From an uncultured Lachnospiraceae bacterium (GTDB lineage: Bacteria > Bacillota > Clostridia > Lachnospirales > Lachnospiraceae), in NCBI GenBank assembly GCA_902779395.1, contig CACZBK010000014.1, forward strand, positions 41,027 through 105,026: DNA of 64,000 bases. Direction: 5' to 3'. A program made the translations under genes and the position numbers. Shown here one piece after another: positions 43,638 to 50,900 of this stretch. Numbering within the stretch: position 1 is the first letter of the stretch; each line of letters opens with the position of its first letter. The notes under the pieces were generated by a model. It did not search any database, was not told where the DNA came from, and saw only the letters and a list, made by a program, of their open reading frames with translations.

Positions 43638-44939
43638 TTATTTAAACAGCCCCTCCAGCAGTTTCTCCGTCTCCTCGAACTCAAACTTCTCGTTTACGTC
43701 CTGGCAGAGGAAATCGTTGACAGCATCTATCTTATCTATGGCATAATCAATGTTCTTATTGGAGCCCTTCTTGTAGGCCCCGATGTTGATCAGATCTTCT
43801 GCCTCATCATAGGTGGCCATGACCGATTTGAGTTTGGTAGCCGCCTGACGATGTGCCTTGTCCGTGACCATGCTCATGCACCTGGAGATAGAAAGCATTA
43901 CATCTATCGCAGGATAATGGCCTTTGGCGCCAAGCCTTCGCGACAGCATTATGTGGCCGTCAAGTATACCACGGGCAGTATCGGTTATAGGCTCGTTAAA
44001 ATCATCACCGTCTACAAGGACAGCATACAGACCTGTTATCGATCCCTTATCATCACGGCCTGCACGTTCAAGCAGTTTGGGCATCTCGGAATAAACGCTG
44101 GGAGGATATCCCCTGGTCACAGGAGGTTCTCCCGTGGCAAGACCTATCTCACGCTGTGCCATGGAAAAACGTGTAAGGTTATCCATCATGAGCAGCACAT
44201 CCTTGCCCTGACTGCGGAAATATTCGGCGATGGCGGTGGCAGTCTGTGCGGCTTTCTTTCTTTCAAGGGCCGGTTTATCCGATGTGGCGCATACTACAAC
44301 GCTGCGCTTCATGCCTTCAGGTCCCAAGTCCCTTTCTATGAATTCACGTACCTCACGGCCACGCTCTCCTATCAGCGCTATCACATTGAGCTCTGCTCTG
44401 GTATTTCTGGCAAACATCCCCATCAGGGTGGATTTACCCACACCGGAGCCGGCAAATATACCTATACGCTGGCCCTTGCCCACCGTGATAAGACCGTCTA
44501 CTGCTTTTACACCAAGAGGCAGGGCTTCATTTATGATAGTCCTTGTCATGGGGTCAGGGCTCTTTGCGTCCAGCGGAAAGTAAGTTTCACCCGTAGGCGT
44601 AAACTTGCTTATGGGCCTGCCCAGACCGTCCAGGATCTGTCCCAGAAGGAAATCACCCACCTGCACCGAAAGAGGCCGCTCCATGTTTTCAACCACACAG
44701 CCCGCACCGATACCCTCGGTATTTTCATAGGGCATCAGCAGGGTCATGTTATTCTTAAAGCCTACTACTTCACTCATTATCACATGGCCGTCGGTAGTGG
44801 TGATCTTACACATATCTCCCATCTTTGCGTCCGGCCCCGCGCTCTCAAGAGTAAGCCCCACCACATTCACTATCTTGCCAAGGCGGCGGTAATAAAGCTT
44901 TTCGGCTGCGTCATATTTTTCCAGATTATATTCATTCAT
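43638..44939 (-). CDS. fliI: Flagellum-specific export ATPase FliI
   Basis: Hexameric ATPase that prepares export substrates at the membrane. The 433-residue protein has the F1-like core with Walker A GIFAGSGVGKSTLMG, VIALIGERGREVREFIE, Walker B VLLMMDNLTRF, and ITGLYAVLVDGDDFNEPI. The C-terminus has the helical domain with KIDAVNDFLCQDVNEK. ATG at 44939 has no Shine-Dalgarno; the upstream 20 nt are A-rich. It follows fliH by 57 nt with a hairpin between. Motifs are intact. Confidence 0.97.
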   Translation of the reverse strand: MNEYNLEKYDAAEKLYYRRLGKIVNVVGLTLESAGPDAKMGDMCKITTTDGHVIMSEVVGFKNNMTLLMPYENTEGIGAGCVVENMERPLSVQVGDFLLGQILDGLGRPISKFTPTGETYFPLDAKSPDPMTRTIINEALPLGVKAVDGLITVGKGQRIGIFAGSGVGKSTLMGMFARNTRAELNVIALIGERGREVREFIERDLGPEGMKRSVVVCATSDKPALERKKAAQTATAIAEYFRSQGKDVLLMMDNLTRFSMAQREIGLATGEPPVTRGYPPSVYSEMPKLLERAGRDDKGSITGLYAVLVDGDDFNEPITDTARGILDGHIMLSRRLGAKGHYPAIDVMLSISRCMSMVTDKAHRQAATKLKSVMATYDEAEDLINIGAYKKGSNKNIDYAIDKIDAVNDFLCQDVNEKFEFEETEKLLEGLFK

Positions 44940-44970
44940 ATGATGTTAAGTTCTATTTTTTTTATATCGA

Positions 44971-44996
44971 AAGAAAGGGGGCCTCAGCTCCCCTTT
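44971..44996 (-). other. Hairpin in the fliH-fliI gap
   Basis: AAAGGGG (44990-44996) pairs with CCCCTTT (44974-44980) plus an inner GC pair and a short loop, then a CUUUCUUU tail on the minus strand. It lies directly after the fliH stop. It resembles a weak terminator but fliI follows without a promoter. Confidence 0.45.
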
Positions 44997-45830
44997 TTAC
45001 TCATAGCTCAATATCTTCAGCTGCTGTACCAGAAGCGACAGCTGTGTTCCCAGGGAGCAGTCCCATATGCCGCCCTCGGATTCGATAAGGCAGGAATTGG
45101 GGGCAAGGGTCGAATCTTCGACTATCTCGAAATTCTCGGGAAGTATACCCGTTCCTTTCGCAACCTGTTCTTTCTGCGCCTTTACGTTCTCATAATCAAC
45201 AGAAGAGACATGTACTGTATATTCACGATTACCCTCTACTCCGGTAAGCGCCCGGTTCAGAAGGTACATTATCGTTTCCCTGTCATTCTCAAGCCGTGCT
45301 CCGGTGACCCTCTCAAATATCCCGCTTATTTTTTCTACGAGCAGCGGCTCCAGTTCTTCGCTTCGTTTCTGGTAATCACGCTCTGCCGCAGCGGCTCTGG
45401 CTTCACATTCCAGTTCTTTCTCCCGGTATTTCCTCTTGCACTCTTCTTCGGCTTCGGATAAGCCCTCACGGTAGCCTTCTTCCCTGCCTTCGTCTCTGGC
45501 AGCGCCCCGTATCTGCTCCGCTTCTTTCTTAGCGGCAGTGATTATCGCCTCAGCTTCTTCATGCGCCGCTTTTATTGCAGCATCTATCTCTTCGCGGCTC
45601 ATCGCCCCGCCGGCTTTGATAAGATTTTCTTCTTCCGGCTCGGTCACCAGCCTCTCTACCAGCAGAGGATCCAGCCCCTCTGAAAAGCCCTCCTGTATCA
45701 CTTCCGCAGGCTCTTCCGCCATCTTTGTACGCAGCTCTTCAAGACGCTGCTCCACAAAACGGTTTGAGTTGATCGTCAGCTTTTTTCCGGATTCTACATT
45801 GACGAAGCCGCCTTTTATAAAATTAGACAA
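44997..45830 (-). CDS. fliH: Flagellar assembly protein FliH
   Basis: Regulator that binds and restrains the FliI ATPase. The 277-residue protein has an acidic N-terminal region, a long Ala/Glu coiled coil (IDAAIKAAHEEAEAIITAAK, then EEGYREGLSEAEEECK with GxxxG-like spacing typical of FliH) and a C-terminal domain similar to the V-type ATPase E subunit. The start is TTG at 45830, overlapping fliG by 8 nt, with GGAGG about 11 nt upstream; no better start exists in frame. Slightly longer than enterobacterial FliH (about 235). Confidence 0.9.
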   Translation of the reverse strand: MSNFIKGGFVNVESGKKLTINSNRFVEQRLEELRTKMAEEPAEVIQEGFSEGLDPLLVERLVTEPEEENLIKAGGAMSREEIDAAIKAAHEEAEAIITAAKKEAEQIRGAARDEGREEGYREGLSEAEEECKRKYREKELECEARAAAAERDYQKRSEELEPLLVEKISGIFERVTGARLENDRETIMYLLNRALTGVEGNREYTVHVSSVDYENVKAQKEQVAKGTGILPENFEIVEDSTLAPNSCLIESEGGIWDCSLGTQLSLLVQQLKILSYE

Positions 45831-46830
45831 TTACCTCGTCACCTCCGCCCCTGGATATGATTATCTCGCCGGTATCCTCCAGCTTGCGGATCACGTTTAC
45901 TATCTTCTGCTGGGCATCCTCAACGTCCTTCATACGAACAGGGCCCATAAATTCCATGTCTTCCTTTATCATCTCTGCCAGACGCTTTGACAGGTTGGTG
46001 AATATCGCATTCTGAACTTCTTCACCGGTACCCTTGAGCGCCAGCTCCAGATCGGCATTATCAACCTCACGCAGCACACGCTGGATAGCCTTGTTGTCCA
46101 GAAGCAGGATATCCTCGAATACGAACATCTTCTTTCTGATCTCGTCGGCCAGCTCCGGATCCTCTATCTCCAGTATCTCCATGATATGCTTTTCTGTACC
46201 GCGGTCCGTAGAGTTTAATATCTCCACAACCTGATCCACACCGCCTATCTGGGTGTAATCCTGATTCACGAGGTTTGCCAGCTTGCTCTCCAGTACACGC
46301 TCCACCTCCTGTATAACATCGGGGCTTGTCCTGTCCATTGTAGCGATACGCCTTGCCACATCCGCCTGATTTTCCTGCGGAAGAGCGGATATGATAAGGG
46401 CAGACTGGCTTGGAGACAGATATGACAATATAAGTGCGATCGTCTGGGGATGCTCATCCTGGATAAAGGATAAAAGCTGGGTGGCATCGGTCTTTCTGAC
46501 AAATTCGAAAGGCTTTACCTGCAACGATGCCGTAAGCTTTCCGATGACATCCAGAGCCTTCTCCGTACCCAGAGCCTTTTCCAGCAGCTCCTTTGCATAG
46601 CCTATACCGCCTTCTGCGATATACTGCTGTGCAAGACAGATCTCATAGAACTCATTTATGACATCTTCCTTTACCTGGGGTGAAATACTCCTGGTATTAG
46701 CTATCTCAAGTGTAAGGTCCTCTATCTCCTCTTCCTTGAGGTGCTTAAAAACGGTGGAGCTCATTTCGGGCCCCAGGGCGATAAGCAGCACAGCTGCCTT
46801 CTGTATTCCCGTTAAACCGGTATCAGCCAT
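45823..46830 (-). CDS. fliG: Flagellar motor switch protein FliG
   Basis: Rotor protein that contacts MotA to generate torque. The 335-residue protein has the three-domain FliG layout: N-terminal GIQKAAVLLIALGPEMSSTV, middle EHPQTIALILSYLSPSQSA, and C-terminal MFVFEDILLLDNKAIQRVLR then VDNADLELALKG with the charged torque helix. ATG at 46830 is 4 nt after fliF with GGAG upstream. It overlaps the fliH start. Confidence 0.98.
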   Translation of the reverse strand: MADTGLTGIQKAAVLLIALGPEMSSTVFKHLKEEEIEDLTLEIANTRSISPQVKEDVINEFYEICLAQQYIAEGGIGYAKELLEKALGTEKALDVIGKLTASLQVKPFEFVRKTDATQLLSFIQDEHPQTIALILSYLSPSQSALIISALPQENQADVARRIATMDRTSPDVIQEVERVLESKLANLVNQDYTQIGGVDQVVEILNSTDRGTEKHIMEILEIEDPELADEIRKKMFVFEDILLLDNKAIQRVLREVDNADLELALKGTGEEVQNAIFTNLSKRLAEMIKEDMEFMGPVRMKDVEDAQQKIVNVIRKLEDTGEIIISRGGGDEVIV

Positions 46831-46834
46831 CTGT

Positions 46835-48451
46835 TTAACTCCAATCCTCGTTCAACCAGTTGCGCAGCAGATTAGCTGCAAGCTCAGGGTTGTCCTCAAC
46901 AAATTTTTCAACAATACGTCTGGCTTCGGATTTCTCCTCAACGCCTATCTCGTTAAGATCATTATCTGCCATGGTCGACTGCAGTATATCATCAATGGAT
47001 ATCTCCGGCTCTGCTTCCTCCACACGTGCCTGACGCATGCTGCGAAGGATAACGAAAGCGAGCAGGCCGAGTATCAGAATGATGAGTATTATCTGAAGCA
47101 CATCATTAAGTCTGATGTTTAAACCTTCATGATCCACAAAGAAGGGCTGTTCATATGAAAGGATCGATATCTTTCCCGTAGCTATGCCCGAAGCATTTGA
47201 AACAGCCATTATAAGGCTCTGCTCCACCGGAAGCTCCGTGCGGATATCATTGGCAAGCTTGTACTGTTCCCAGGTGATGCCTTCAAGCTCACCGGCTTCA
47301 CGCACATCATCCTCGTTGATCATCTTATAGGTAAGGAGGGTCACCGTAACGGAGGAATTCTCCCTGTCGATATCCCCTGCCTGCTTATTGATCGTTTTGA
47401 TACGCTCATCCGGGAGGAAATCCTCGCTGGTCTCGATAACGGATGAAGAAGTATTCGACTGATTCTCATAAACATAACCGGTAGTATCCTCACCATTTGC
47501 ATCGGTACCGGGCACACCGCCCGTGGTCCCCTGATTGGTGCTCTGATATGTATCCCGGCTGGCCAGCACTCCGTCACCTTCGGTATCGGTGTTAGAGTAC
47601 TCATGCTCCACCTGCTCATAATTCGACATGTCTATGGAGATATGGGCAGCCACCTCGATCCCCGAAAACTGGTTAAGTCCAAGTAATGCGCGCTTGACAT
47701 CGGCTTCAGTAGAACGTGCCAGCTGATCTGCCAGTGTAAAGAATGAACTGGAGCTTCCGGATGTTTCACTTTCCGCAGCGCCGGCATAGAGCAGCTTTCC
47801 GCTGGTATCGACTATACTGATATTGTTAGTGGTGTCGTTTCCGAGCGCTGTGGCTACAAGCCTGGCCATGGCACCTGCCTGATCGGTAGTGCATTTATCC
47901 ACCAGCTCAAGGGTAACTGCCGCATAGCTTTCCTTATTCTGTGCGATAAGCGTCCCGTTCTGCTCAGGTATGCTGAGCTTTACATCCGCCTTGCGGACAA
48001 AGTCCTGATCCTGAAGTGTTTCCTCAAGTGTCTGTTCAAGATAGACTATGTATTTCTTCTGTGTATCGGACTCCGTCGAGAAGAATCCGCCGTCTACCAC
48101 GTTATCGATGGAAAAATTATCGGTAGAGATACTGTTACTGCCAAGTAAGAGCACTGCTGCCGTATAATCCTTGCGGTTAATGGAAATGGTAAGACCGTCT
48201 TCCGAAGTCTTATAAGCGATCTCCTCACCCGTGAGCAGGTCGATAACCTCCTGAGCCTCCTTTGCCGAAGACGCAGTGTGGATCTTCACATATTCAGGAC
48301 GGGTGATCCAGATGACCAGCCCGATAAACGCAGCAAGACTCAGCACAGCCAGAAGAGCTATGATAACCTTCTGACGACGTGAGAATTTTTCCCACCAGTT
48401 TACTATCCTTCCGGGTATTCCCCGGATCCATGCCATAAGTTTATCTACCAT
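46835..48451 (-). CDS. fliF: Flagellar MS-ring protein FliF
   Basis: Forms the MS ring in the membrane that holds the export gate and rotor. The 538-residue protein has two membrane segments (about 26-46 and 447-468), the ring-building domains between (EEIAYKTSEDGLTISI, YIVYLEQTLEETLQDQDFVR, KADVKLSIPEQNGTL) and a C-terminal FliG-binding tail ending LAANLLRNWLNEDWS. ATG at 48451. It lies 32 nt after fliE and 4 nt before fliG. Typical length. Confidence 0.98.
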   Translation of the reverse strand: MVDKLMAWIRGIPGRIVNWWEKFSRRQKVIIALLAVLSLAAFIGLVIWITRPEYVKIHTASSAKEAQEVIDLLTGEEIAYKTSEDGLTISINRKDYTAAVLLLGSNSISTDNFSIDNVVDGGFFSTESDTQKKYIVYLEQTLEETLQDQDFVRKADVKLSIPEQNGTLIAQNKESYAAVTLELVDKCTTDQAGAMARLVATALGNDTTNNISIVDTSGKLLYAGAAESETSGSSSSFFTLADQLARSTEADVKRALLGLNQFSGIEVAAHISIDMSNYEQVEHEYSNTDTEGDGVLASRDTYQSTNQGTTGGVPGTDANGEDTTGYVYENQSNTSSSVIETSEDFLPDERIKTINKQAGDIDRENSSVTVTLLTYKMINEDDVREAGELEGITWEQYKLANDIRTELPVEQSLIMAVSNASGIATGKISILSYEQPFFVDHEGLNIRLNDVLQIILIILILGLLAFVILRSMRQARVEEAEPEISIDDILQSTMADNDLNEIGVEEKSEARRIVEKFVEDNPELAANLLRNWLNEDWS

Positions 48452-48483
48452 ATAAACTCCTTATAACTTATCAAATATATCCT

Positions 48484-48828
48484 TTAGATCTGCATGTTAA
48501 TGATGGCCCTGTATGCTTCTATTATCGAATTTTTGAGCGTTACCGTATACTGCAGCGCCGTAGAGGCTTTCTGCAAAGCGATAGCCAGGTCATGGGTGGA
48601 AGTACTCTGCCCCATGGCCAGCTTGATCTCCTCATTCTCCGCATCCGACAGATATTTGTTGGTAGTATTGATATTTGAAAGAGCCGCACCGAAGATGGAG
48701 CCGAAAAGATCCTCCGTACCGGAAGCCTTTTCAGCGGCGAAACGGCTTATTTCCTTACCCGTACGTACATTAAGCCTGTCTATGGGATTGCTTACCAGAT
48801 TGCCTGTGGCAGTATCCATGTATTCCAT
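48484..48828 (-). CDS. fliE: Flagellar hook-basal body protein FliE
   Basis: Joins the MS ring to the rod. The 114-residue protein shows the FliE features (FGSIFGAALSNINTTNKYLS, STHDLAIALQKASTALQYTV, LKNSIIEAYRAIINMQI). ATG at 48828 follows AAAGGA at 8-nt spacing. It is 102 nt after flgC, a gap with an 8-bp inverted repeat (48859-48866 and 48912-48919) around a small inner hairpin. Confidence 0.95.
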   Translation of the reverse strand: MEYMDTATGNLVSNPIDRLNVRTGKEISRFAAEKASGTEDLFGSIFGAALSNINTTNKYLSDAENEEIKLAMGQSTSTHDLAIALQKASTALQYTVTLKNSIIEAYRAIINMQI

Positions 48829-48930
48829 ACGATGTCCTTTCTGTCGGCTTCATATAGCTCCTTCACCATGTCATTTTTCAGGATGACTCTGCTTATATCA
48901 TTCTTAGTGAAGTGAAGGATCTTTTGCCTG

Positions 48931-49428
48931 TTATCCGATAATACTGAGCCCGGTGCTTGCCATCGACTTGCTGGCGTTAAACGCTGTGGCATTCGCCTCA
49001 TAAGCCCTGTTGGCATCGATCAGGTTGGTCATTTCTGTTATGGTGTTCACGTTGGGATAGGTAACATAACCGTTCTCGTCCGCATCGGGATGTGAAGGGT
49101 CATATACCATGTTCATAGGGCTTTCGGTATCTTCCGCTATGGTAGGTATCTTCACACCGTAACCTATCAGATCATCGCTTACTATATTGCGGTCATGCCT
49201 CTGCTGAGCCCTGCCGGTACCTACGACAGTGGAAAGGACACGTCCGAAGGAACGGCGGTCCTGCTGGGTATCTTTGGTCTCAAAAACCACGACCTTGCGC
49301 CTGTAGGGTGTCCCGTCACCGGTACGCGTGGTGTTGGTATTGGCGATATTCTCCGCTATGGTATCCATGCGGTAACGCTCTGCCGTTAAACCGGATGCCG
49401 TTATATCAAAAGATGTAAACATTCCCAT
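48931..49428 (-). CDS. flgC: Flagellar basal-body rod protein FlgC
   Basis: Proximal rod protein. The 165-residue protein has the rod motif (FDITASGLTAERYRMDTIAE then NIANTNTTRT) and the FlgC C-terminus (GYVTYPNVNTITEMTNLIDA, NRAYEANATAFNASKSMA). ATG at 49428 follows AGGAG; a second ATG two codons later is possible. It is 62 nt after flgB. Slightly longer than the usual 135-145, with an insert after VVGTGRAQ. Confidence 0.96.
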   Translation of the reverse strand: MGMFTSFDITASGLTAERYRMDTIAENIANTNTTRTGDGTPYRRKVVVFETKDTQQDRRSFGRVLSTVVGTGRAQQRHDRNIVSDDLIGYGVKIPTIAEDTESPMNMVYDPSHPDADENGYVTYPNVNTITEMTNLIDANRAYEANATAFNASKSMASTGLSIIG

Positions 49429-49490
49429 GGTATTTATCTCCTATCTGTGTATCACGCGATCCACATCGCAAAGAGTCCCCTCATTAAGAT

Positions 49491-49895
49491 TCAGCCGCCC
49501 GCTCCGTTACCCATGGCGGTCTTAAGATTCTGGAACTCGCTCTTTACACACTGCATCAATGAATTGTAAGTTATCTGGTTCTCCGCCATATATACGTTCT
49601 CGCGGTCGATATCCACGTTATTTCCGTCAAGTCTGTAGGAAAATCCTTCTGCGTCGGTGTAGACCCTGGGCTCTATCTTGGAAAGCTGCATATTGTAGAC
49701 CTTCGCATCCATGGTGCGGTACTCTACCTTATTTAAATTCCTTATCAGCTCATCCTCAAAGGATACATCCTGCCTTTTGTAATTAGGCGTATCCACATTT
49801 GCCAGGTTATTAGAAATGGCTTCATTACGAAGCCAGGCTGCATCCGCCGCCTTATCTAACACATTTATATATGAATAAACATTTGAATTGACCAT
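49491..49895 (-). CDS. flgB: Flagellar basal-body rod protein FlgB
   Basis: First proximal rod protein and first gene of the fla/che operon. The 134-residue protein has AAWLRNEAISNNLANVDTPN with the following YKRQDVSFEDEL, and the C-terminal VYMAENQITYNSLMQCVKSE. ATG at 49895 follows GAGG at 7-nt spacing. Upstream are a sigma-A promoter, a sigma-28-like motif, a possible CodY site and a structured leader. Normal length. Confidence 0.96.
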   Translation of the reverse strand: MVNSNVYSYINVLDKAADAAWLRNEAISNNLANVDTPNYKRQDVSFEDELIRNLNKVEYRTMDAKVYNMQLSKIEPRVYTDAEGFSYRLDGNNVDIDRENVYMAENQITYNSLMQCVKSEFQNLKTAMGNGAGG

Positions 49896-49937
49896 GCCGA
49901 TACCTCACGCTTTCTTTCTGTACCACATACCCTTATA

Positions 49938-49971
49938 CACAAAAACAGCACAGACAAAACCCTGTGCCGTT
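49938..49971 (-). terminator. Terminator-like hairpin in the fla/che leader
   Basis: AACGGCACAG (49962-49971) pairs with CTGTGCTGTT (49944-49953) over 10 bp with one G-U, 8-nt loop, then UUUGUGU. It lies in the 5' leader of flgB, about 45 nt before the start, where a terminator would stop the whole operon. Its 5' arm is shared with the upstream small hairpin at 49966-49978. Confidence 0.5.
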
Positions 49972-49997
49972 CCCTGGCTGTTACGGGCTTCCCTGCC
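49966..49997 (-). promoter_or_regulatory. Two small hairpins with identical AGGGAA loops in the fla/che leader
   Basis: GGCAGGGAAGCC (49986-49997) and GCCAGGGAACGGC (49966-49978) each can form a 3-bp stem showing AGGGAA. AGGGA fits the ANGGA core that CsrA binds in hairpin loops. The second overlaps the 5' arm of the terminator-like hairpin, so the two are mutually exclusive. Stems are short, so this is a candidate only. Confidence 0.35.
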
Positions 49998-50013
49998 TAT
50001 GCTCATATCTATT

Positions 50014-50041
50014 ATATCGGACATAACGGGCCGAAACTGTA
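50014..50041 (-). promoter_or_regulatory. Sigma-28-like motif upstream of flgB
   Basis: TACA (50038-50041), 16-nt spacer, TCCGATAT (50014-50021). The -10 part is identical to the motif upstream of fliK; the -35 has one mismatch to TAAA. It lies just downstream of the sigma-A -10, like the sigma-D promoter of the Bacillus fla/che operon. Confidence 0.4.
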
Positions 50042-50047
50042 ACAACT

Positions 50048-50075
50048 ATTATATAATATTTTAGAAAAATTACAA
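50048..50075 (-). promoter_or_regulatory. Sigma-A-type promoter of the fla/che operon
   Basis: TTGTAA (50070-50075), 16-nt spacer, TATAAT (50048-50053) on the minus strand. The start would be near 50041, giving a leader of about 145 nt before flgB. The spacer contains the CodY-like site. Confidence 0.6.
50056..50070 (-). promoter_or_regulatory. Possible CodY box within the fla/che promoter
   Basis: ATTTTTCTAAAATAT matches the CodY consensus AATTTTCWGAAAATT at 11 of 15 positions and sits between the -35 and -10. A CodY protein is encoded by the gene just upstream, and CodY represses the fla/che operon in Bacillus. A/T-rich DNA gives such matches by chance, so the confidence is low. Confidence 0.35.
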
Positions 50076-50105
50076 GATGATTTTATGTAAACCGTTTCAG
50101 ATGCC

Positions 50106-50136
50106 TTAACATCTGCCGGCCAAAGTTAGATGTTAA
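50106..50136. repeat. 9-bp inverted repeat at the codY 3' end
   Basis: TTAACATCT (50106-50114) and AGATGTTAA (50128-50136), perfect, 13-nt loop, overlapping the codY stop codon. There is no U-run, so codY transcripts may read into flgB. It could be a protein site or an mRNA end hairpin. Confidence 0.5.
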
Positions 50137-50900
50137 AACACCTCATAGATAGAATTATTGATCACCTTCAACCTTGTTCCCTTAACACCTGCTGAGTGGG
50201 TCTCTATGACTCCGGCGCTCTCAAGCTTTCTGAGCGCGTTTACCACCACGCTCCTGGCTATACCGGTATCTTCGGCGATATGCGTGGTAACGATAAGGGT
50301 CTCCTCTTCATCGATCTTATCAAGTATATGTTTGATGGCCTCTTTTTCAGAGAAGGTAAGGGCATCCAGGGCGCTTTTCACTCCCTGCATAAGCCTGTCG
50401 TTCTCATCCGCTTCCGACCTTAAGGATCTTAAGAGCTCAAGTCCCACCACGGTACCGGCATACTCAGCAAGTATGATATCATCCATATCATACCAGCCTT
50501 TGTCTTTATAGATAAACAGACTGCCAAGCCTTTCTCCGCCCGCATACAAAGGCGAAGCTACGGCATGATAACGTCCGCCGCCTTCAGCCACATCCATCGA
50601 AAAGCCCAAAGTCATCAGATTTACATTATCCTGTGTGGATAAAATACCCATAAAGCGCTCATTTAAGCCGGCATCTATGTGCTCACCTACAGAGTGGCTC
50701 AGAAGCTCCTTAAGCAGCTGGACTTCTTCATTTATCCCGCAGCCCAAAAGCTTTCCGCCCTTGCTTATCACGAGCACATTCGACGAAAGGCTCTCGCTTA
50801 AGACCTCACATATGTCATTAAATGCCACCTTGGGAGAGGTATTATTGTGCAAAAGCCTGCCCAGTTTCCGTGTACGGTCAAGAAGACTTAAACTCATCAT
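50133..50900 (-). CDS. codY: Global nutrient regulator CodY
   Basis: GTP- and branched-chain-amino-acid-sensing repressor of stationary-phase genes. The 255-residue protein has the N-terminal GAF domain (VAFNDICEVLSESLSSNVLV, with SMDVAEGGGRYHAVASPLYA), the linker helix and a C-terminal winged helix (IAEDTGIARSVVVNALRKLE then SAGVIETHSAGVKGTRLKV) that is almost diagnostic. The ATG at 50900 overlaps the topA stop (TGA 50897-50899); the next codon is also ATG and has better spacing from AAAGGG. The topA-codY-flgB order is like that of Bacilli. Confidence 0.96.
   Translation of the reverse strand: MMSLSLLDRTRKLGRLLHNNTSPKVAFNDICEVLSESLSSNVLVISKGGKLLGCGINEEVQLLKELLSHSVGEHIDAGLNERFMGILSTQDNVNLMTLGFSMDVAEGGGRYHAVASPLYAGGERLGSLFIYKDKGWYDMDDIILAEYAGTVVGLELLRSLRSEADENDRLMQGVKSALDALTFSEKEAIKHILDKIDEEETLIVTTHIAEDTGIARSVVVNALRKLESAGVIETHSAGVKGTRLKVINNSIYEVF

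Noticed and set aside
43530-45461. Long plus-strand reading frame of 643 codons opposite fliI and fliH
   Set aside because: It lies antisense to two clear flagellar genes, has low-complexity His/Tyr/Ile-rich composition with no motif, and no ribosome site; a composition shadow.
49896-50040. Cyclic-di-GMP riboswitch in the fla/che leader, as in Clostridioides difficile
   Set aside because: No GEMM core sequence or tetraloop-receptor pattern; only small AGGGAA-loop hairpins are present.
50106-50136. Invertible DNA switch controlling flagellar genes
   Set aside because: The inverted repeats are only 9 bp with 13 nt between them and no recombinase gene is in the window; too small for a flagellar switch.
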